From: Trematomus loennbergii
Taxonomy: Eukaryota > Chordata > Actinopteri > Perciformes > Nototheniidae
Length of the DNA: 64,000 nucleotides
Assembly: GCA_012861695.1 (NCBI GenBank)
Contig: JAAOOA010000147.1
Coordinates: forward strand, 872,010-936,009
Direction: 5' to 3'
The position numbers were made by a program, and so were the translations under genes. Of this stretch, positions 1 through 12,245 are shown in pieces; position 1 is the first letter of the stretch; each line of letters opens with the position of its first letter. The notes under the pieces are model-generated. The model did not search any database, had not been told where the DNA came from, and worked only from the letters and a program-made list of their open reading frames with translations.

Positions 1-387
1 TTTAATCACTAACGAGAACCTGATGATGCTCTTTAATTAACACAACACTAATTGAAGAGGGCTGGCGAATCACAGCTCCGGTCCTGTCTGTTATTTGAAT
101 AATTAGAAAAACTAAGGGTTGTGGTCGAGGAGCCTCCAGCTGGAAATTTATTAGAGGAGATTATTTCATGGATGCATTATGGAGCTGTTAAATACAGAAA
201 ATGGTACTTCAGGCAAATCTTACATTATTCCACACTGTGTGCAGTAACCTACAGCTTTAGTGAAAACCTTTGACAGTAACCAACTTGGTTTGCTGCAGAA
301 AGTATAGCACAGAAAGATCGTCCAGTTTTATAAATTACTTGTTGTAGTTGCCTGTAAATATAAAAGGGATTTGCTCATATAGAATAT
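1..387. other. Unassigned non-coding sequence, possibly conserved
   Basis: No open frame, TIR or tandem repeat is recognisable. The stretch has several AT-rich homeodomain-like cores (ttaatta near 34, aataatta near 96) embedded in normal-complexity DNA, which is compatible with a conserved non-coding element. That is an inference from texture only. Confidence 0.3.
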
Positions 388-655
388 ACACTCTGTTAAA
401 AGTCCTGCAATCAAAATGTACTCAAGTAAAAGTACAAAAGTATTAGCATCAAAATATACTTAAAGTACCAAAAGTAAAAGTACTCATTATGCAGATCTGT
501 CCATTTCAGAATAATATATATGATATGTTTTGATTATAATTATTAATGTATTAGTGGATGTATCCATTGTGCGTAGTGAACGATCTACCTCTGAATTGTA
601 GTGGGGTACAAAGTAGCATAAATGGAAATTCTCAGTACCTCGAAATTGTACTTAA

Positions 656-1143
656 AGTGGACCTATCATGCTATATTTGAATAATATAGTGTAGGACCAT
701 ACCTATATAAGGCATATTTATACTTTTTTTTTTCAAAATACCAAACAGATCATGCATTTTAGCCATGCCTCATTTTGCTCAATTTGAAACATGTTAGCTC
801 TGTTTTTGCAAGGGCTGATTCTGGGAGAACAGCACCATCTACAGGCCTGGCATATGTACTACAGCGTCTCCAGCGCTTTCGAACGACAATGGCCGTGGCT
901 GTCTCCTCCTGATTGGTGGAGTTGGCCCAATAGCCGTAGCGCCACTGTCCTGACGTCAGGACAGTGTTCAAATCTGGATCAGTTTTTATCAGATCCGTTG
1001 CAGCCCCTTTTTTAGAGATTTGGGTATGGAGGAAAATAGAGAGGGTTGTGTTTTCTGACACTTGGTGAGTTCCCTGGAACACCGGGGACACATATTCATG
1101 TATAAAAGACGTACAAAAGTGTATTTTGCATGATAGGTCCCCT
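656..1143 (-). mobile_element. TTAA-type MITE, family B copy 1 (488 bp)
   Basis: It is flanked by TTAA at 652-655 and 1144-1147. The TIRs begin AGTGGACCTATCATGC on the left and, reverse-complemented, AGGGGACCTATCATGC on the right. Two other copies (15004-15970 and 45657-46144) lie in the opposite orientation. TTAA duplication points to the piggyBac or Kolobok superfamily. No transposase is present, so it is non-autonomous. The interior holds inverted CCAAT-type motifs and a CRE-like palindrome at 949-960. An open frame on the minus strand (759-1091) recurs in sister copies but has no recognisable domain, and I treat it as chance. Confidence 0.88.
949..960. promoter_or_regulatory. CRE-like palindrome CCTGACGTCAGG in family B copy 1
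   Basis: A 12-bp palindrome contains the full TGACGTCA CREB/ATF core. It is preserved at the same place in all three family B copies and lies near an inverted CCAAT motif (gattgg at about 910). Binding or promoter activity is not shown by sequence alone. Confidence 0.5.
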
Positions 1144-1182
1144 TTAAGTACAGTACTTGAGTAGTACTTTACACAAAATCAC

Positions 1183-3760
1183 TGGTTTTATCTCCCCAAA
1201 CATCTCCAGATAAACTCTGAATTTATTTTCTGATGACCTACTTTTAATAAAAAATCAGTATCCTGTTGTTAAGTAATGTTATAAATAACTAAAGGAGTGT
1301 AATCGACCAATAGTGGAGAGTGGATTTGATGCAGCAAATTGGATATAAGCTCTTCTAATGCTACCCTTGCAGAAATTTCAAATATATAATCATAGAGGAA
1401 TGCATTTTTTTTTGTGTTACAGATAGGAATATCTTCCACAAATAGCTACAACCAGAAGACAATAAGAGCTTGGTTTACTAATTACTGTACATTCAAATGT
1501 GTCTCTCAAGTGCTGAAAGCCAGAAGACAAGTGAAGAGCTTTCTGAATCCTTTGTTCAACACAGATTCTCATGTTTCATAGATGGCGTGTAGGAACATAA
1601 TAGCCATAATTCATAATTTACCATGAATGTACGAACATGTACAGAAGCTGATTCTGACATCTATGAGCCTGTTGTTAAACAAATGTACACAAACTTTGTC
1701 GAATCCTCTCTGCGTCAGCGCAAACTCTGAATGAAGAGTTTACAGGATGTTGATTCGACTGGGTTGATTACAACGTTTCTGTTAAAGTGGGGCGAGAAGT
1801 TTTGGTGAAGTTTAATGTCAGAAAGGGGGGGTTGAAACCAAACATGGCAACACGGAAGGCGAGGATTAGTGTTTAGTAATGAGGATTACCGTACAAACCG
1901 GTGAAAGGCAACTAAGCTGAGCACCACCGTCATCAAACCCATTTACTTCCTGGCTCCTATTTAGAAGGATTAGCACACAATGTTATTTTAATTACGATTG
2001 TTCCAGCAATGAGACCGTTGAAGCTATTCTTGTCTGTTGTTATGTTACACTGCGTGGCTAATATAGCGGCTAGTGTTAGCATGTTTGCTCTGCTAGTCAC
2101 GGTATTGTGTTTTACATGTCTAGAAGATCTTATGGAGTAACATTTGTGATGCTAACTTTATTAGCATGTGCAAGTTGTTGTAAAAATACAACAAGAGTAT
2201 TGCTAAGCAGCTATAGAGCGACATATTGTTCCTCTACTTTAGCACCAGGAAGATTAAACCGAGAATTGTTTTTGTCTTTCATTTCACTTCCTCTCCGGAA
2301 AGCTGCTACTGTCTGTTTATAGGTTTCACATGGGAAAAGGACAAAGGTTTAAACAGAGGGGGGATTTCGAAAGATAATTAAGGAGGAACGAACAGGCAAA
2401 CTATGAAGGAGGCACGACGGAGGGATTGGGAGCAGAGAGGATAACAGAGGAGCGGAAGCTACCTTTGTTGTGTCTCAAACAAGTGGATCAACTTAAACGC
2501 CATGAATATGTATTATATCAGGTTATTCTTCCCCGCCATTGTTCCACGTCAAATTACGTCCCACCAGAGGAACACTGAGGGATGCACAAAAAGAAAATTG
2601 GGCAAAATAAAAATGTAACAAAAACGTCAGAGCTGTTCTTTTTATGTCCACACAGGTTCTTTTGAGGCATTAGAGAAATCTTCAGAGATGACTCGCTTTT
2701 ATTCAACCGAATAATTCCGTCTTTTGAGGAAACGGCTCTAATTAACATCTGTTTTGAATAATCAGATTAGGCTACATTCTTGAAAATGTGCTGGTGAGGA
2801 AACGGGACTCAGGAAAACGTCTTTTGTTATCGCACACTGAAGGTAATGTGAGAAATACTTAACGTTAAACCTCTTTTTTTACAGAACGATGTAGCAAACT
2901 AATTAGAGGGGTTTATTGCTGTATTGTATGAGACATTTAATGGGAGGACTTCGCTGATGCACATTTCAGATCTTCCCGTATGCTTTCCTACTTCACCGAT
3001 ACGTAAGCATCCCTTTTTGGATGATATTTATCATTTCTGGAAAAGCTCCAAACTAATTGACTGTAGTTTCTTTCTATCCAGTTCATATTTAATGAATGCA
3101 GCATTGAGGTTAAGCATATTAGCATCTGATGTTAGCATTTAGCATCACAGGGCGGCTAGCATGAATGGAGACTTCTTGTTTACCCCATCATCAAAACACA
3201 ACTTTACTACATATTTATTTTCATTGTTTACTATAATGTTCTTATAATAATACATTTAATACCATCGTTTTATTTAATCTTAAATAGTGCCTTTTTAGGA
3301 GATCAAAGTCATTGTTTTTATCCTTTTTCCTTGAATAAGGTGCATATCATTTATATATTTAAGACATTTCAGTGTATGATTTAAACAAGCTTTTTACCAT
3401 GTTCAATACATATATAATAGGCCTTCACTTCAATTTCTTTTTATAAAGAACTTATTCAACATCTTCATTGCCTTGGGAGTAAACTGGATTAATTCACAAG
3501 GCAGTTATCTTTAAATTAAATGAAACACAAAGACAAGCTTAACAACCCTGAAATAGTTCAAAGTGCGTTCATGCTAATATATACTCCACATGTTTATACT
3601 GATAACTAGCACCTTTAAAAAGGAAAACAGGAATCTGATAATAACAGTATTTCGAAATACGTATGTCTCACTGATTATCTTCTTGACACATGCCTAACAT
3701 GACAGGGAATCTAAGGAGTATTTTCGCTGCGATTCCCATGTCATTAAATGATCACGACAC
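1183..3760. other. Unassigned non-coding sequence
   Basis: AT-rich DNA with no recognisable gene or intact transposon. A purine-rich patch lies at about 2335-2460. Reading frames here (for example 2107-2322 and 2924-3142) are short, have no domain signature, and contain gctagc/ttagca-type low-complexity words. Confidence 0.6.
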
Positions 3761-4363
3761 ACACACTCATTCTCACACTACTCTGGCACAAACACAATAA
3801 TATAGGTGGCACTCACCTGGAGGGAACAGAGGAACAAGGGGCTAATTAGTGATGATGAGAAGTTAATTTAGTCAGACACCTCAGGTAATAGTCTCCCCTT
3901 CTCCCTGTTTCTCACCTTCCCTCTCCCTCAAACGTTTTCCCACTCTGCATATTGCTTTTTCCTCCGCAGCCCAACAATTTTCATGTTCAGACAAGGTGTC
4001 AAATGTTCTGTTTTGTGCTTTTCCTTCATCCCTTCAGTGTGTTCCTCTGTCTGTCACACGTGCAAACACATAGCAGCGAGTATTCTTCAGAGATCAGAGG
4101 CTGCAAAACAGGTGAGGTTGTCAAGTCGACTAAGTGGGAAATTACATTATCTTCTGCTTTGACATTTCTGAATTGTACTGCTCCACGTGTGTGTGTTTGA
4201 CTGTGTGTGTGTGGGTGTGTGAGTGCGATGGATCCTGAGCTAAATGTTTGCTAGCAGGTGAGCCTGTTGTTGACAGATGGTGTTTGTGAGAGAAGCTCGC
4301 TCCCTGCAGAGTCTCACCTCAGGAAAATGCTCATGCTAACACAGACAGGCCTACTGTACACAA
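3761..4363. other. Non-coding; TAATTA-bearing island and short TG runs
   Basis: About 3835-3890 has ggctaattagtgatgatgag and further ttaattta motifs in non-repetitive sequence. A pyrimidine-rich patch follows at about 3893-3945. Short (TG) runs occur at about 4187-4220. No coding signal is seen. Confidence 0.4.
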
Positions 4364-4489
<126 letters not shown>

Positions 4490-5447
4490 GTACCGTAGAT
4501 ACATGGAGCGCTAACACACTGTCACAGTGTCTGTGAGTGGATTCTCAGCACAACCAGGTGTAATGACCACATAAGAGAAAGCATAGATAGCAGAGATAGC
4601 AAATGATAACCAAGTAGGACTATTTACCAGCCTGTCCTCCTCCAAAAACGACCAAATAGGTCGATTGTTCAGCAGCTTATTACGACCTATAGTCACGTTT
4701 TAAAGTTTAGCACCTCTAGTGGTCGTGTAAGAAACAACAATTTGCGGCATATCTGATGCTCCGTTGATTGCAAACGCTCCGGAGGGTCGTATATTCACAA
4801 ATAACCCTCTCTGGAAAATCCTAAATTGTAGAATAGTTTGGCCATTAAAATGCTTTTTGATTAGATTTCTAGCGAGAAGTGTATATTGTACTTTTAGAAT
4901 CCACGTCCAGTGGATGTGTAGGATCTATAGTTTGATAGATATTACGAAGATGATTTGAGGTCTCGCCAGGAGAACGTGATATACTACGTCTTTCCGCAGC
5001 GTCCATGTAAAGTTGGCGTCAACCCTCACGGGTGAAAACAGTATTTCCGGTCTCGAAGTTTTCATAATAAAACCGGAAGTATTCCCCTCACTGTCAAATG
5101 ATTACACAGTGATATCTGCATACTCATCCACTAAAAAACATCAGTTTATCCTTGTTAATTACACAACATTGATTGGTTTAAATTGTGTACAATGCTTTTG
5201 TGTTTTTAACCTTCGATTCGGAGAAACAAATAGTTTTTTGGAGTTTAGGATGGCCGAAGACACTACACTACCCATAATCCTCAGCTATCGTTTGGGACTA
5301 CAACATCCGCTTTGCTTGACAAACCCCGTGATTAGTCCTCAAGCTCTGTGATTGGATGTTGGAGTGGCAGTGCGCCAAGGTTACGCCGAGCTCTTTGAAA
5401 TGGAATGAAACCACGGCAGACTATCCAAAACTGGACTCGAACGGGTC

Positions 5448-5465
5448 CAGCCCCCCCCCCCCCCC
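5448..5465. repeat. Poly-C run
   Basis: An uninterrupted cytosine run of about 16 bases lies in the loop of the long inverted repeat. Its length is probably polymorphic and prone to sequencing error. Confidence 0.95.
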
Positions 5466-5822
5466 AGAACTACACATGCTGGCTATTGTGTTTCGCAACA
5501 TGTTCTATGGCACGTCTCTACTGGGAATTGTAGTTTTAAAAGACGTTTTCGTATTTCCCATAATTAGAAGTTGCCAGTATTAAACTGTGTACACCCTGGT
5601 TAGGGTCAAATTTAAAACATATAATTAATAAATGGGTGAAAATTGCTTGTGTCCATAATGGGCAGCATTAATATACCCACATGACAGCTAAGGTCAGAAG
5701 AGCTTTATTTAACAGCTGGTCTTATGTCTGTGACCCCTCCTGTTGTTAATTGATAAGCCTGAAACATGCACTTGTCAAGGTTCAGAGGCAATTTTGCAAA
5801 TATGGCAGTAGCCATCGATCAT

Positions 5823-5872
5823 CTTAAGATAAGATAAGATAAGATATACTTTATTGATCCCAAGTTGGGAAA
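5823..5872 (-). mobile_element. LINE 3' tail with (TAAGA)n
   Basis: Read on the minus strand, a ttgggatcaataaagtatat motif is followed by a short (ATCTT)n tail. This matches the usual 3' end of fish non-LTR retrotransposons of the Rex/L2 kind. The copy is heavily 5'-truncated. Confidence 0.65.
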
Positions 5873-5884
5873 TGTTTTTGTTAC

Positions 5885-6055
5885 AGCAGCATGTACTACT
5901 TTGTTACTTTGTAATTCTACTCCACTACAATTCAGAGGTTAACCTGGTATTTTTACTCCACTACATTTATTTTAGTTACTTTGCAGATTCTGATTAATGA
6001 TGTGAAATATAAACAACCCTTAAATCAGACTTTAGTTACACCTGAGTAAAATTCA
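5885..6055 (-). mobile_element. hAT MITE fragment
   Basis: Reverse-complement similarity to about 9180-9330 of the full-length hAT MITE: shared words are ctccactac, ttcagagg, gattaatgatgtgaaatata and aaatcagactttagtt. Neither terminus is present. It lies inside the loop of the long inverted repeat. Confidence 0.75.
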
Positions 6056-7224
6056 GGGAAGGTGATTGTCAAGTGCCAAAATAAACTATGCAATATATTA
6101 GACGTTAAGTACTTTGTCAGGCTTAATATTTATCTGTAGATACCCCCAAAGTTTTTTTCTTATTCAAAAGAAGACCTTAACTTAAAGTATTCTTTAATGT
6201 TTAAATAAAGCCTTATTAGTTTGTCTGTTTTGCACATCCTCCTATTAATATCTTTGGACGTCCTCCACTAAACTGTTTTATTGTAGAGATCACTACAGTA
6301 TCTTCTTGATATTTTCTATTCTATATTTCTATCATTGACCTTCTACTTTCCCCCTATTTTGTATGTAGGCTACTCTTAATATTTAAATGTTTTCATCAAA
6401 TATAACATATTCAAAAAAATTCAATAACGTGCTTTAACCACTAGGCGGTGCGGGTTAAAAAACTGTCAAGTTTACAGTGTTAACACAATAAATTATACTT
6501 TATGAAGATGTTACAAATAACACACAGCATACAATGCCATAATAACTTTGTATTATTAGTGTAGGACACTTATGTATGTATAACATCTGAAGATGTGTAG
6601 TTTTATTCATGTTTTCACATAATTTTACAGGATATTGCTATATTATTTCACATATTGTAGTTCTACACATTAATATCTGAGGTATATCCGTCATTTAATG
6701 GTAAGCTATTGAAATTCTGATTCCATAGATGTGTCTCCCATCACCCAAAACCCCTGACTATTCTCTCAACTCAGTATTTACATTCTTTAATTCAAAGAAA
6801 ATCAGTAATATCTTTAAAAACTACAAGTCCTTTTCTATAAGCTGTGCACCGTTATGGTGTAAATATACCTATCTACCAATTGGATCAAATATAAAAGTCA
6901 GCCGAATTAGTATTGATACTGCAAGGAGACGTATTGTGTGAAGAGAAATTGAAGATGTTGTTTAATTGCTGATATATTTATGATCCACGTCACATATTCA
7001 GTTTCGGCGGCATTTCTTCCAGTTTGTCCAAAGGTCTTCTAATCAGGGCTCTATAAATAAGAACTACGGCAGATGTGTAATATTTAATGCAGCCGAACCG
7101 TGTATTACAATGCCGTTATGTGATAAGAGAAAAGCAAGCACACTCGGAATAAAGTATTATTTTTTTAATGTTTTCGGATTTCACATCGCATAAACACCAT
7201 ATCCCAACGTGCATTGCGGCTAAA
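6056..7224. other. Loop of the long inverted repeat, unassigned
   Basis: AT-rich sequence with no domain-bearing open frame. The longest frame (6729-6941) has no recognisable motif. It might be the remnant interior of the host element, but nothing like a transposase catalytic motif could be read. Confidence 0.4.
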
Positions 7225-8010
7225 ACATCCAATCACCGAGCTTCAACGATAGCTGAGGATTATGGGTAGTTCGATGTTTTAATCAAACCTCTGAAAAAAA
7301 ATGTGTCTCTCAGAATCGAAAGGGAAAAACCTATGGGAAAAACACAAAAGCAGTGTACACAATTTAAACCAATTAATGTTGTGTAATTAACAAGGATAAA
7401 CTGATGTTTTTAGTGGATGAGTACGGCAGATATCACTGTAAATCATTTGACAGTGAGGGGAATACGGTTTTATTATGAAAACTTCGAGACCGGAAATACT
7501 GTTTTCACCCGGTGAGGGTTGACGCTAACTTTACATAGGGGAAAAGACATACACGTTCTCCTGGCGAGACCTCAAATAATCTTCGTAATATCTATCAAAC
7601 TATAGATCCTACACATCCACTGGACTGGATTCTAAAAGTACAATATACACTTCTCGCTAGAAATCTAATCAAAAAGCATTTTAATGGCCAAACTATCTAC
7701 AATTTAGGATTTTACCAGAGGGTTATTTGTGAATATACGACCCTCCGGAGTGTTTTCAATTGCCGCAAATTGTTGTTTCTTACATGACCACTAGAGGTGC
7801 TAAACTTTAAAACGTGACTATAGGTCGTAATAAGCTGCTGAACAATCAACCTATTTGGTCGTTTGAGTTGGAGGTCTTGTTGCTATTTACATCCCATCAC
7901 TGCTCTTTGCGTTGAGAAGACCAGAAAATATAACTACGAATAATTCACCAAGGGCTGCGAAGCTAGTTTGTCATAAAAACATTCAAAAAAAGGCTGGTAC
8001 CATGAATTGT

Positions 8011-8302
8011 TTAAAGGGGCCCTATGATGTTCTTTATATTTACATATTTGTATCATGTTGTGCCTCTACCGGGACATTTTTACAAGCTTTAATGTTCAAA
8101 ATTCTCTTTGTTTCTCTCATACTACCTGTGCTGCAGCACCTCTTTTGGTGGCGTTTCAGGCCGGGGGGGAGTGTATGGGTGAGAAACTCCCTCTGGAGGG
8201 AACACAGGGATTGTAGCATTTCCAGACCATTTACATGCACACAAACCTATAACACACAACAAAAAAGGGCAAACCCCCAAAAGCATAATAGCGCCTCTTG
8301 AT
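8011..8302 (+). mobile_element. TTAA-type MITE, family D copy 1
   Basis: It begins TTAAAGGGGCCCTATGATGT at 8011 and ends with gcataatagcgcctcttga, a decayed inverted copy of the start. Internal words tgctgcagcacctctttt, gagaaactccctctgg and agaccatttacatgcac recur in copies near 21.3, 34.2, 37.4 and 60.6 kb. The right TTAA has mutated to ttga. It is non-autonomous, of piggyBac or Kolobok type by target site. Confidence 0.8.
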
Positions 8303-8894
8303 GTAAAGATGTGAGGAAGCTCTGCTCACCATTCCAGCAACTTTTCACCAAAAATAGATGTTAGTTGGACACATGATTTTATAAGCATGTGAGTTATTCA
8401 TTAAGAGAATCTTACAATGCCTAAATTGACGGGTTGCTGTAATATAATTAAGAAAGATGAGTTTTAAGTAGGTGATAAAGCCGTTTAAGACCATGCATTC
8501 ATAAGAAGTTGCAGCAAAAGAACAGGACAAAGAATTATTATCATTATGGAGAAAGTTACAATCCCAAAAACTGGAATCCCCGAACCTCTGACACCATGTT
8601 CCTCCCTGGACAGCCGACACATAGTAAGCAGCCATTTTGTGCCTCAGAGATCAGATTAATAGTCTGGTGGCTCGGCTTCCCATCAGCAGGTCCACCGGAG
8701 CGTGGCAACTGTGGAGGAGTCACGATTAGAGATAATGGCAGACTAAACAGCCTTTAAGTCGGGCCTGTTGTGTGTAATGAGACTTTAAGTGTGATGACAA
8801 GAGGAGCGAGAGGAAGGAAGAGCAGACACACTGACAACTAAACAAGCACTTAATGCTTCTTTAGAGTGGTATGCAGGTGAGGGATAAGTAAACA
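8303..8894. other. Unassigned non-coding sequence
   Basis: There is no repeat or coding signal. About 8640-8780 is normal-complexity DNA with agattaatag and acgattagag motifs, and could be regulatory. Confidence 0.4.
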
Positions 8895-8902
8895 ACAACA
8901 AG

Positions 8903-9419
8903 CAGAGGTGGAAGAAGAACTCAGACCTTATCCTTAGGTAAAAGTAGAAGTACCAAAGTGTAGGAATACTCTGTTACAAGTAAAGGTCCTTTATCACAAG
9001 GTTACTCAAGTAAAAGTATAATATAAGCATCAAAATATACTTAAAGTACCAAAAGTAAAAGTAGTCATTGTGCAGATTGGTCCATTTCAGAATAATATAT
9101 ATGATATGTTTTATAATGATTGATCATGAAAGTGTTTTGAATGACTTTGTATACTGCAGGGTAGCTTGTGAATTGCTCCAGGTGGAACTAAAGTCTGATT
9201 TAAGACTTGATTATATTTCACATCATTAATCCCAATTTCTATAGTAACTAAAGGTATTAAATAGATGTAGTGGAGTACAAGTACACCATTTACCTCTGAC
9301 TTGTGGTGGAGTAAAAGTACAAAGTAGCAAAACATTTAATTACTAGAGTAATCGACATCCCTCAACATTATACTTAAGTACAGTACTTGAGTAAATGTAC
9401 TTAGTTACTTCACACCCTG
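8903..9419 (+). mobile_element. Full-length hAT-like MITE (517 bp)
   Basis: It starts cagaggtggaag and ends cttcacaccctg, flanked by a perfect 8-bp TSD acaacaag at 8895-8902 and 9420-9427. The 8-bp TSD and CAGAGGTG...-type end with nearby acttaagtacagtacttgag motifs are characteristic of hAT elements and resemble Tol2-type termini. No transposase is encoded. It serves as the reference for split or partial copies at 388-1182, 5885-6055, 30128-32535, 37554-37600 and about 50800-50900. Confidence 0.92.
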
Positions 9420-9427
9420 ACAACAAG

Positions 9428-11667
9428 CACAGGAGGAAGTAAACTGTTAGGAAATATGATAAACTTGAGTCTCCGTGGGGTCAAATAACGGAGCAGGAGG
9501 AAGTCAGCAGAGAGGCAGGCAGTCAAAGTGCTGGAAAGAGAAGAGAGACAGCGAGGGGAGAGAGTGAGAGAGAGCTCCTGTAATTAGTCAGTTAATTACA
9601 TCTGGATGATGATCTGCTTGGGGGGATGGATGTTGTTTGAGCTGTGTGTGTGAGAGTGTGTGTGTATCAGTGTGTGTGTGAGAGTGTCTATCCTTGGCGG
9701 CTGTGTACACTCCAGAAAGCGTTTACTGAAATGGGAGCTAATTCTCGCTGTCTGAGGCCATTACGGTATTAATTTAATTTGGGTTAGCTGTCGCTAGCTC
9801 ATTAACACATCTAATTAATTCATTGACATCAGAATTAAGTTGTTTCACTGAAACTGACACCTCTCTCTCGTATAAGAGAGAGTGGGAGGAGAGGCAACGA
9901 CAGATTGAATGAGAAACGGAGATAGGAGAGTAGAGGGGGAGAGGTTTGATGGATTGAATAATATCTACAAGAAAAATACTATTAATACATTTAACCAGCT
10001 GTGGTGAGTAGAGTCAATCTGTTATGAAGGATATAAGAAGAGTCATGGAGGGTAAGAGGGTGTAGATAATGTCTGTTAAAGAAAGACAAACAAGATAGAA
10101 GGTGTTGTTTGAGAAGTGAGGCCGTCTGAGTCTAATCACTACTGAATGCATTCAATTATCAATTAATATAAAACAAATGTCCTCTAACACATTTAAGGGC
10201 TCCAGCAAAGCACAACATACGTAAACCATATTGTCGTGATATGTAATCAAATATTCACGCTGTGAAATCGCCCCATGATGGAAAACATGGGACCATCGGC
10301 CAGGTAATTAGATTTTGGAGGATTATTCCCTGGCGTTGTGTGTGTACTTAGAGGAGGGACACCTTTGGAAGCGGCACGCGGTGAGAGTCTGGCTAGAGGT
10401 GGGGATTATTTGGATGTAACACGCAGTGGGTTTCTTGTTAGAGGGGGGCGTCGTCACAGTCTGTCTCTGTGGTAAATTTGATTAAGGCTGGCGGGAGGAG
10501 GTGAACAGGTGCCCCTCACAGCTGAAGCGGGTTCAACCCTTGGTCTCTCTCCTTCTCGCTGACATTGTACTTCCTGCTCCATCTTTGTTCTTCCTCCGTG
10601 TAATCACTCTCTATTTCCACCGCTGTCTCTGTTCTGCACCGCTTCATCTGTCTCTGTTTGTCTTGTAATCAGTCGCAGAGAATGGAGGCCTCGTATCACG
10701 CGAGAACCAACACCCTGAAACGCTGCTCCGTCTTCCGCTTGTATCTTCTAAGGTGTGACTTTCAATGACCTTCACAAGCCCTCTCCCCCCCCCCCTTCTG
10801 TTCACTTTATCCCTGCTTCCTCTGTTTTCACCACCCTCTGAACTCCCACCTGTCTTCATCCATCCAGCCAAATCTCAGACCATGCACTGGATCAAACACT
10901 GTCCACAAATTATTTCCTTTGTTATGGTTACCATACTCTGTCTTCATTTGATTTAGGGGGTGGTATTTATTGCACTTTATGTCACAGTTAGGGTCCATTT
11001 CCCTTTTCTTCGGTAAAGAAAATGGAGCCAACCAGAGCTTGAAGATCATTCTTCCATGGCCTTTTGGTATGTATGGGTATGATTGATTGTCTTTTATATT
11101 TTTTAACCTCTTAATTTGTCAAGCAGCTGTACAGGATGTTGTTAGTTGATTACAAAAAAACAACATTTTTCAAACATAATTTTTTTGCTCTCAACACAAA
11201 CGGTTTACCAAAGCCTGGTCAATAAAACTCAGACTACAAAACAAACTGATACCAAACTCTTGTCCAGTTGAGTACGGATTGTGCATTCATTTACAGATAT
11301 CTGTCTGTTTGTAAATTCTTCTCATACCTTCCAGCCTCTCATCATATCTTCACTGGTATGTATGCAAACTATGTGGACTTCTGTCTTTGTTTTAACATAC
11401 AGTAAACATACTGTACACTGCATTGTAGCAGTTAGATCTTATGCGAGAAAACAACCAATTACCCTCCTCTCTTGCTATCAACTCAGCTAGCAATATGATC
11501 CCTATGCTCATTATTTTCCAAACTTGGTTAAGGGCAGCTCAGTTTGGTTATTACATTGGCAATAATCCACTCATTGCACCAGCAAACGTTGTCCACAGAA
11601 CTAAAAGCAGTACGGTAACTCAAAGCTGAATCAGGAAGTTGGAAGATGGATGTTTACCACTGACAGT
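9428..11667. other. Non-coding; homeodomain-motif-rich island
   Basis: A purine-rich patch (about 9480-9575) precedes a roughly 260-bp island at 9580-9840 with clustered gtaattag, gttaattac, ctaattaattc and agaattaag motifs interrupted by a short TG run. Another tgg-aatt motif block (caggtaattagattttgg) lies at about 10300. A short C-run sits at about 10786-10796. Short frames on both strands in 10640-11050 have no domain signature. Confidence 0.45.
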
Positions 11668-11670
11668 TTA

Positions 11671-12242
11671 AGGCCCAGACATACCGAACTGACACCAAAG
11701 AACACGTCCCGACGGACCCGATTGTTGTGTCGCCTCAAAAAGTCTCCCTGGAACACACCGCAAAGACTTCAGCCGACGGCCAAGTAGCACGTACGCACTG
11801 CGCATGCGTGAGTGGCAATAACTCTCCTTACCAGCAGGCGGCGGTAGTGTGTATTCGTCATTCAAAAGAGGCAACCGGAAGACAGACTGCGTGATATATA
11901 CAAACAACAAATAGCGTGCGTTCCATTTTCACTCTCGTCTCTCACAGACTATTTCACATAACGACTTATAATCGAAAACATGTTTAGTGCGGTACTGGAA
12001 AATGAAAAATAATAGCCGTCTGTGAGTGCCTTCTTCACTTCCGTTTCGCTTCTCATGCACTGATTCGCTAAGCTGAACAGCCAATCAGAGTGATTTATTT
12101 TGCCGACAGGAAGGTGTCGGCAGTGGCACGGCCGAAAAGACACGACGGTGCGACACACACCAATCTGAGTAGGGCGACAGGACGCTCGTCGGCGGCCAGA
12201 CATCTATCGACCGCCGAAATCGGCCCGGTGTGTGTCGGGCCT
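11671..12242 (+). mobile_element. PIF/Harbinger-type MITE, copy 1 (572 bp)
   Basis: TSD TTA lies at 11668-11670 and 12243-12245. The ends are AGGCCCAGACATACC on the left and, reverse-complemented, AGGCCCGACACACACC on the right. A 3-bp TTA/TAA duplication is the hallmark of PIF/Harbinger. The inside is GC-rich with accaaagaac and cagccaatcagagtgatt blocks that recur in inverted orientation in the copy at 26932-27387. No transposase or Myb-like frame is seen. Confidence 0.82.
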
Positions 12243-12245
12243 TTA

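Larger units (their letters stand above)
388..1182 (+). mobile_element. hAT-like MITE, split by a TTAA element
   Basis: The sequence at about 388-651 and 1148-1182 matches the full-length hAT MITE at 8903-9419: the shared blocks are the run of aagtaaaagtac-type motifs, the catcaaaatatacttaaagt block and the terminal tacagtacttgagta. The two halves are separated by a TTAA-flanked insertion (656-1143) that sits exactly in an acTTAAgtac site of the MITE. The outer 5' end is degraded. Superfamily is assigned by comparison with the intact copy. Confidence 0.75.
4630..7890. mobile_element. 3.3 kb element or pair with long inverted arms
   Basis: The sequence at about 4630-5365 reappears reverse-complemented at about 7225-7890. 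Shared landmarks include gttcagcagcttattacgac, the block around ccggaggg, ttggccattaaaatgctttt, a block with ccggaaatactgttttcacc (right arm), and acccataatcctcagctatc at the inner end. Arms differ by scattered substitutions and a roughly 17-bp insertion in the left arm near 4752. The central 1.86 kb holds a poly-C run, a LINE tail and part of a hAT MITE. It is either one foldback or long-TIR transposon with nested insertions, or two inverted insertions of one family. No transposase is seen. Confidence 0.8.

Noticed and set aside
759..1091. Open frame recurring in three places (759-1091 minus, 14987-15319 plus, parts of 45436-46040 plus)
   Set aside because: It recurs because it lies in three copies of one MITE. 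Stops and frames differ between copies and no domain is visible.
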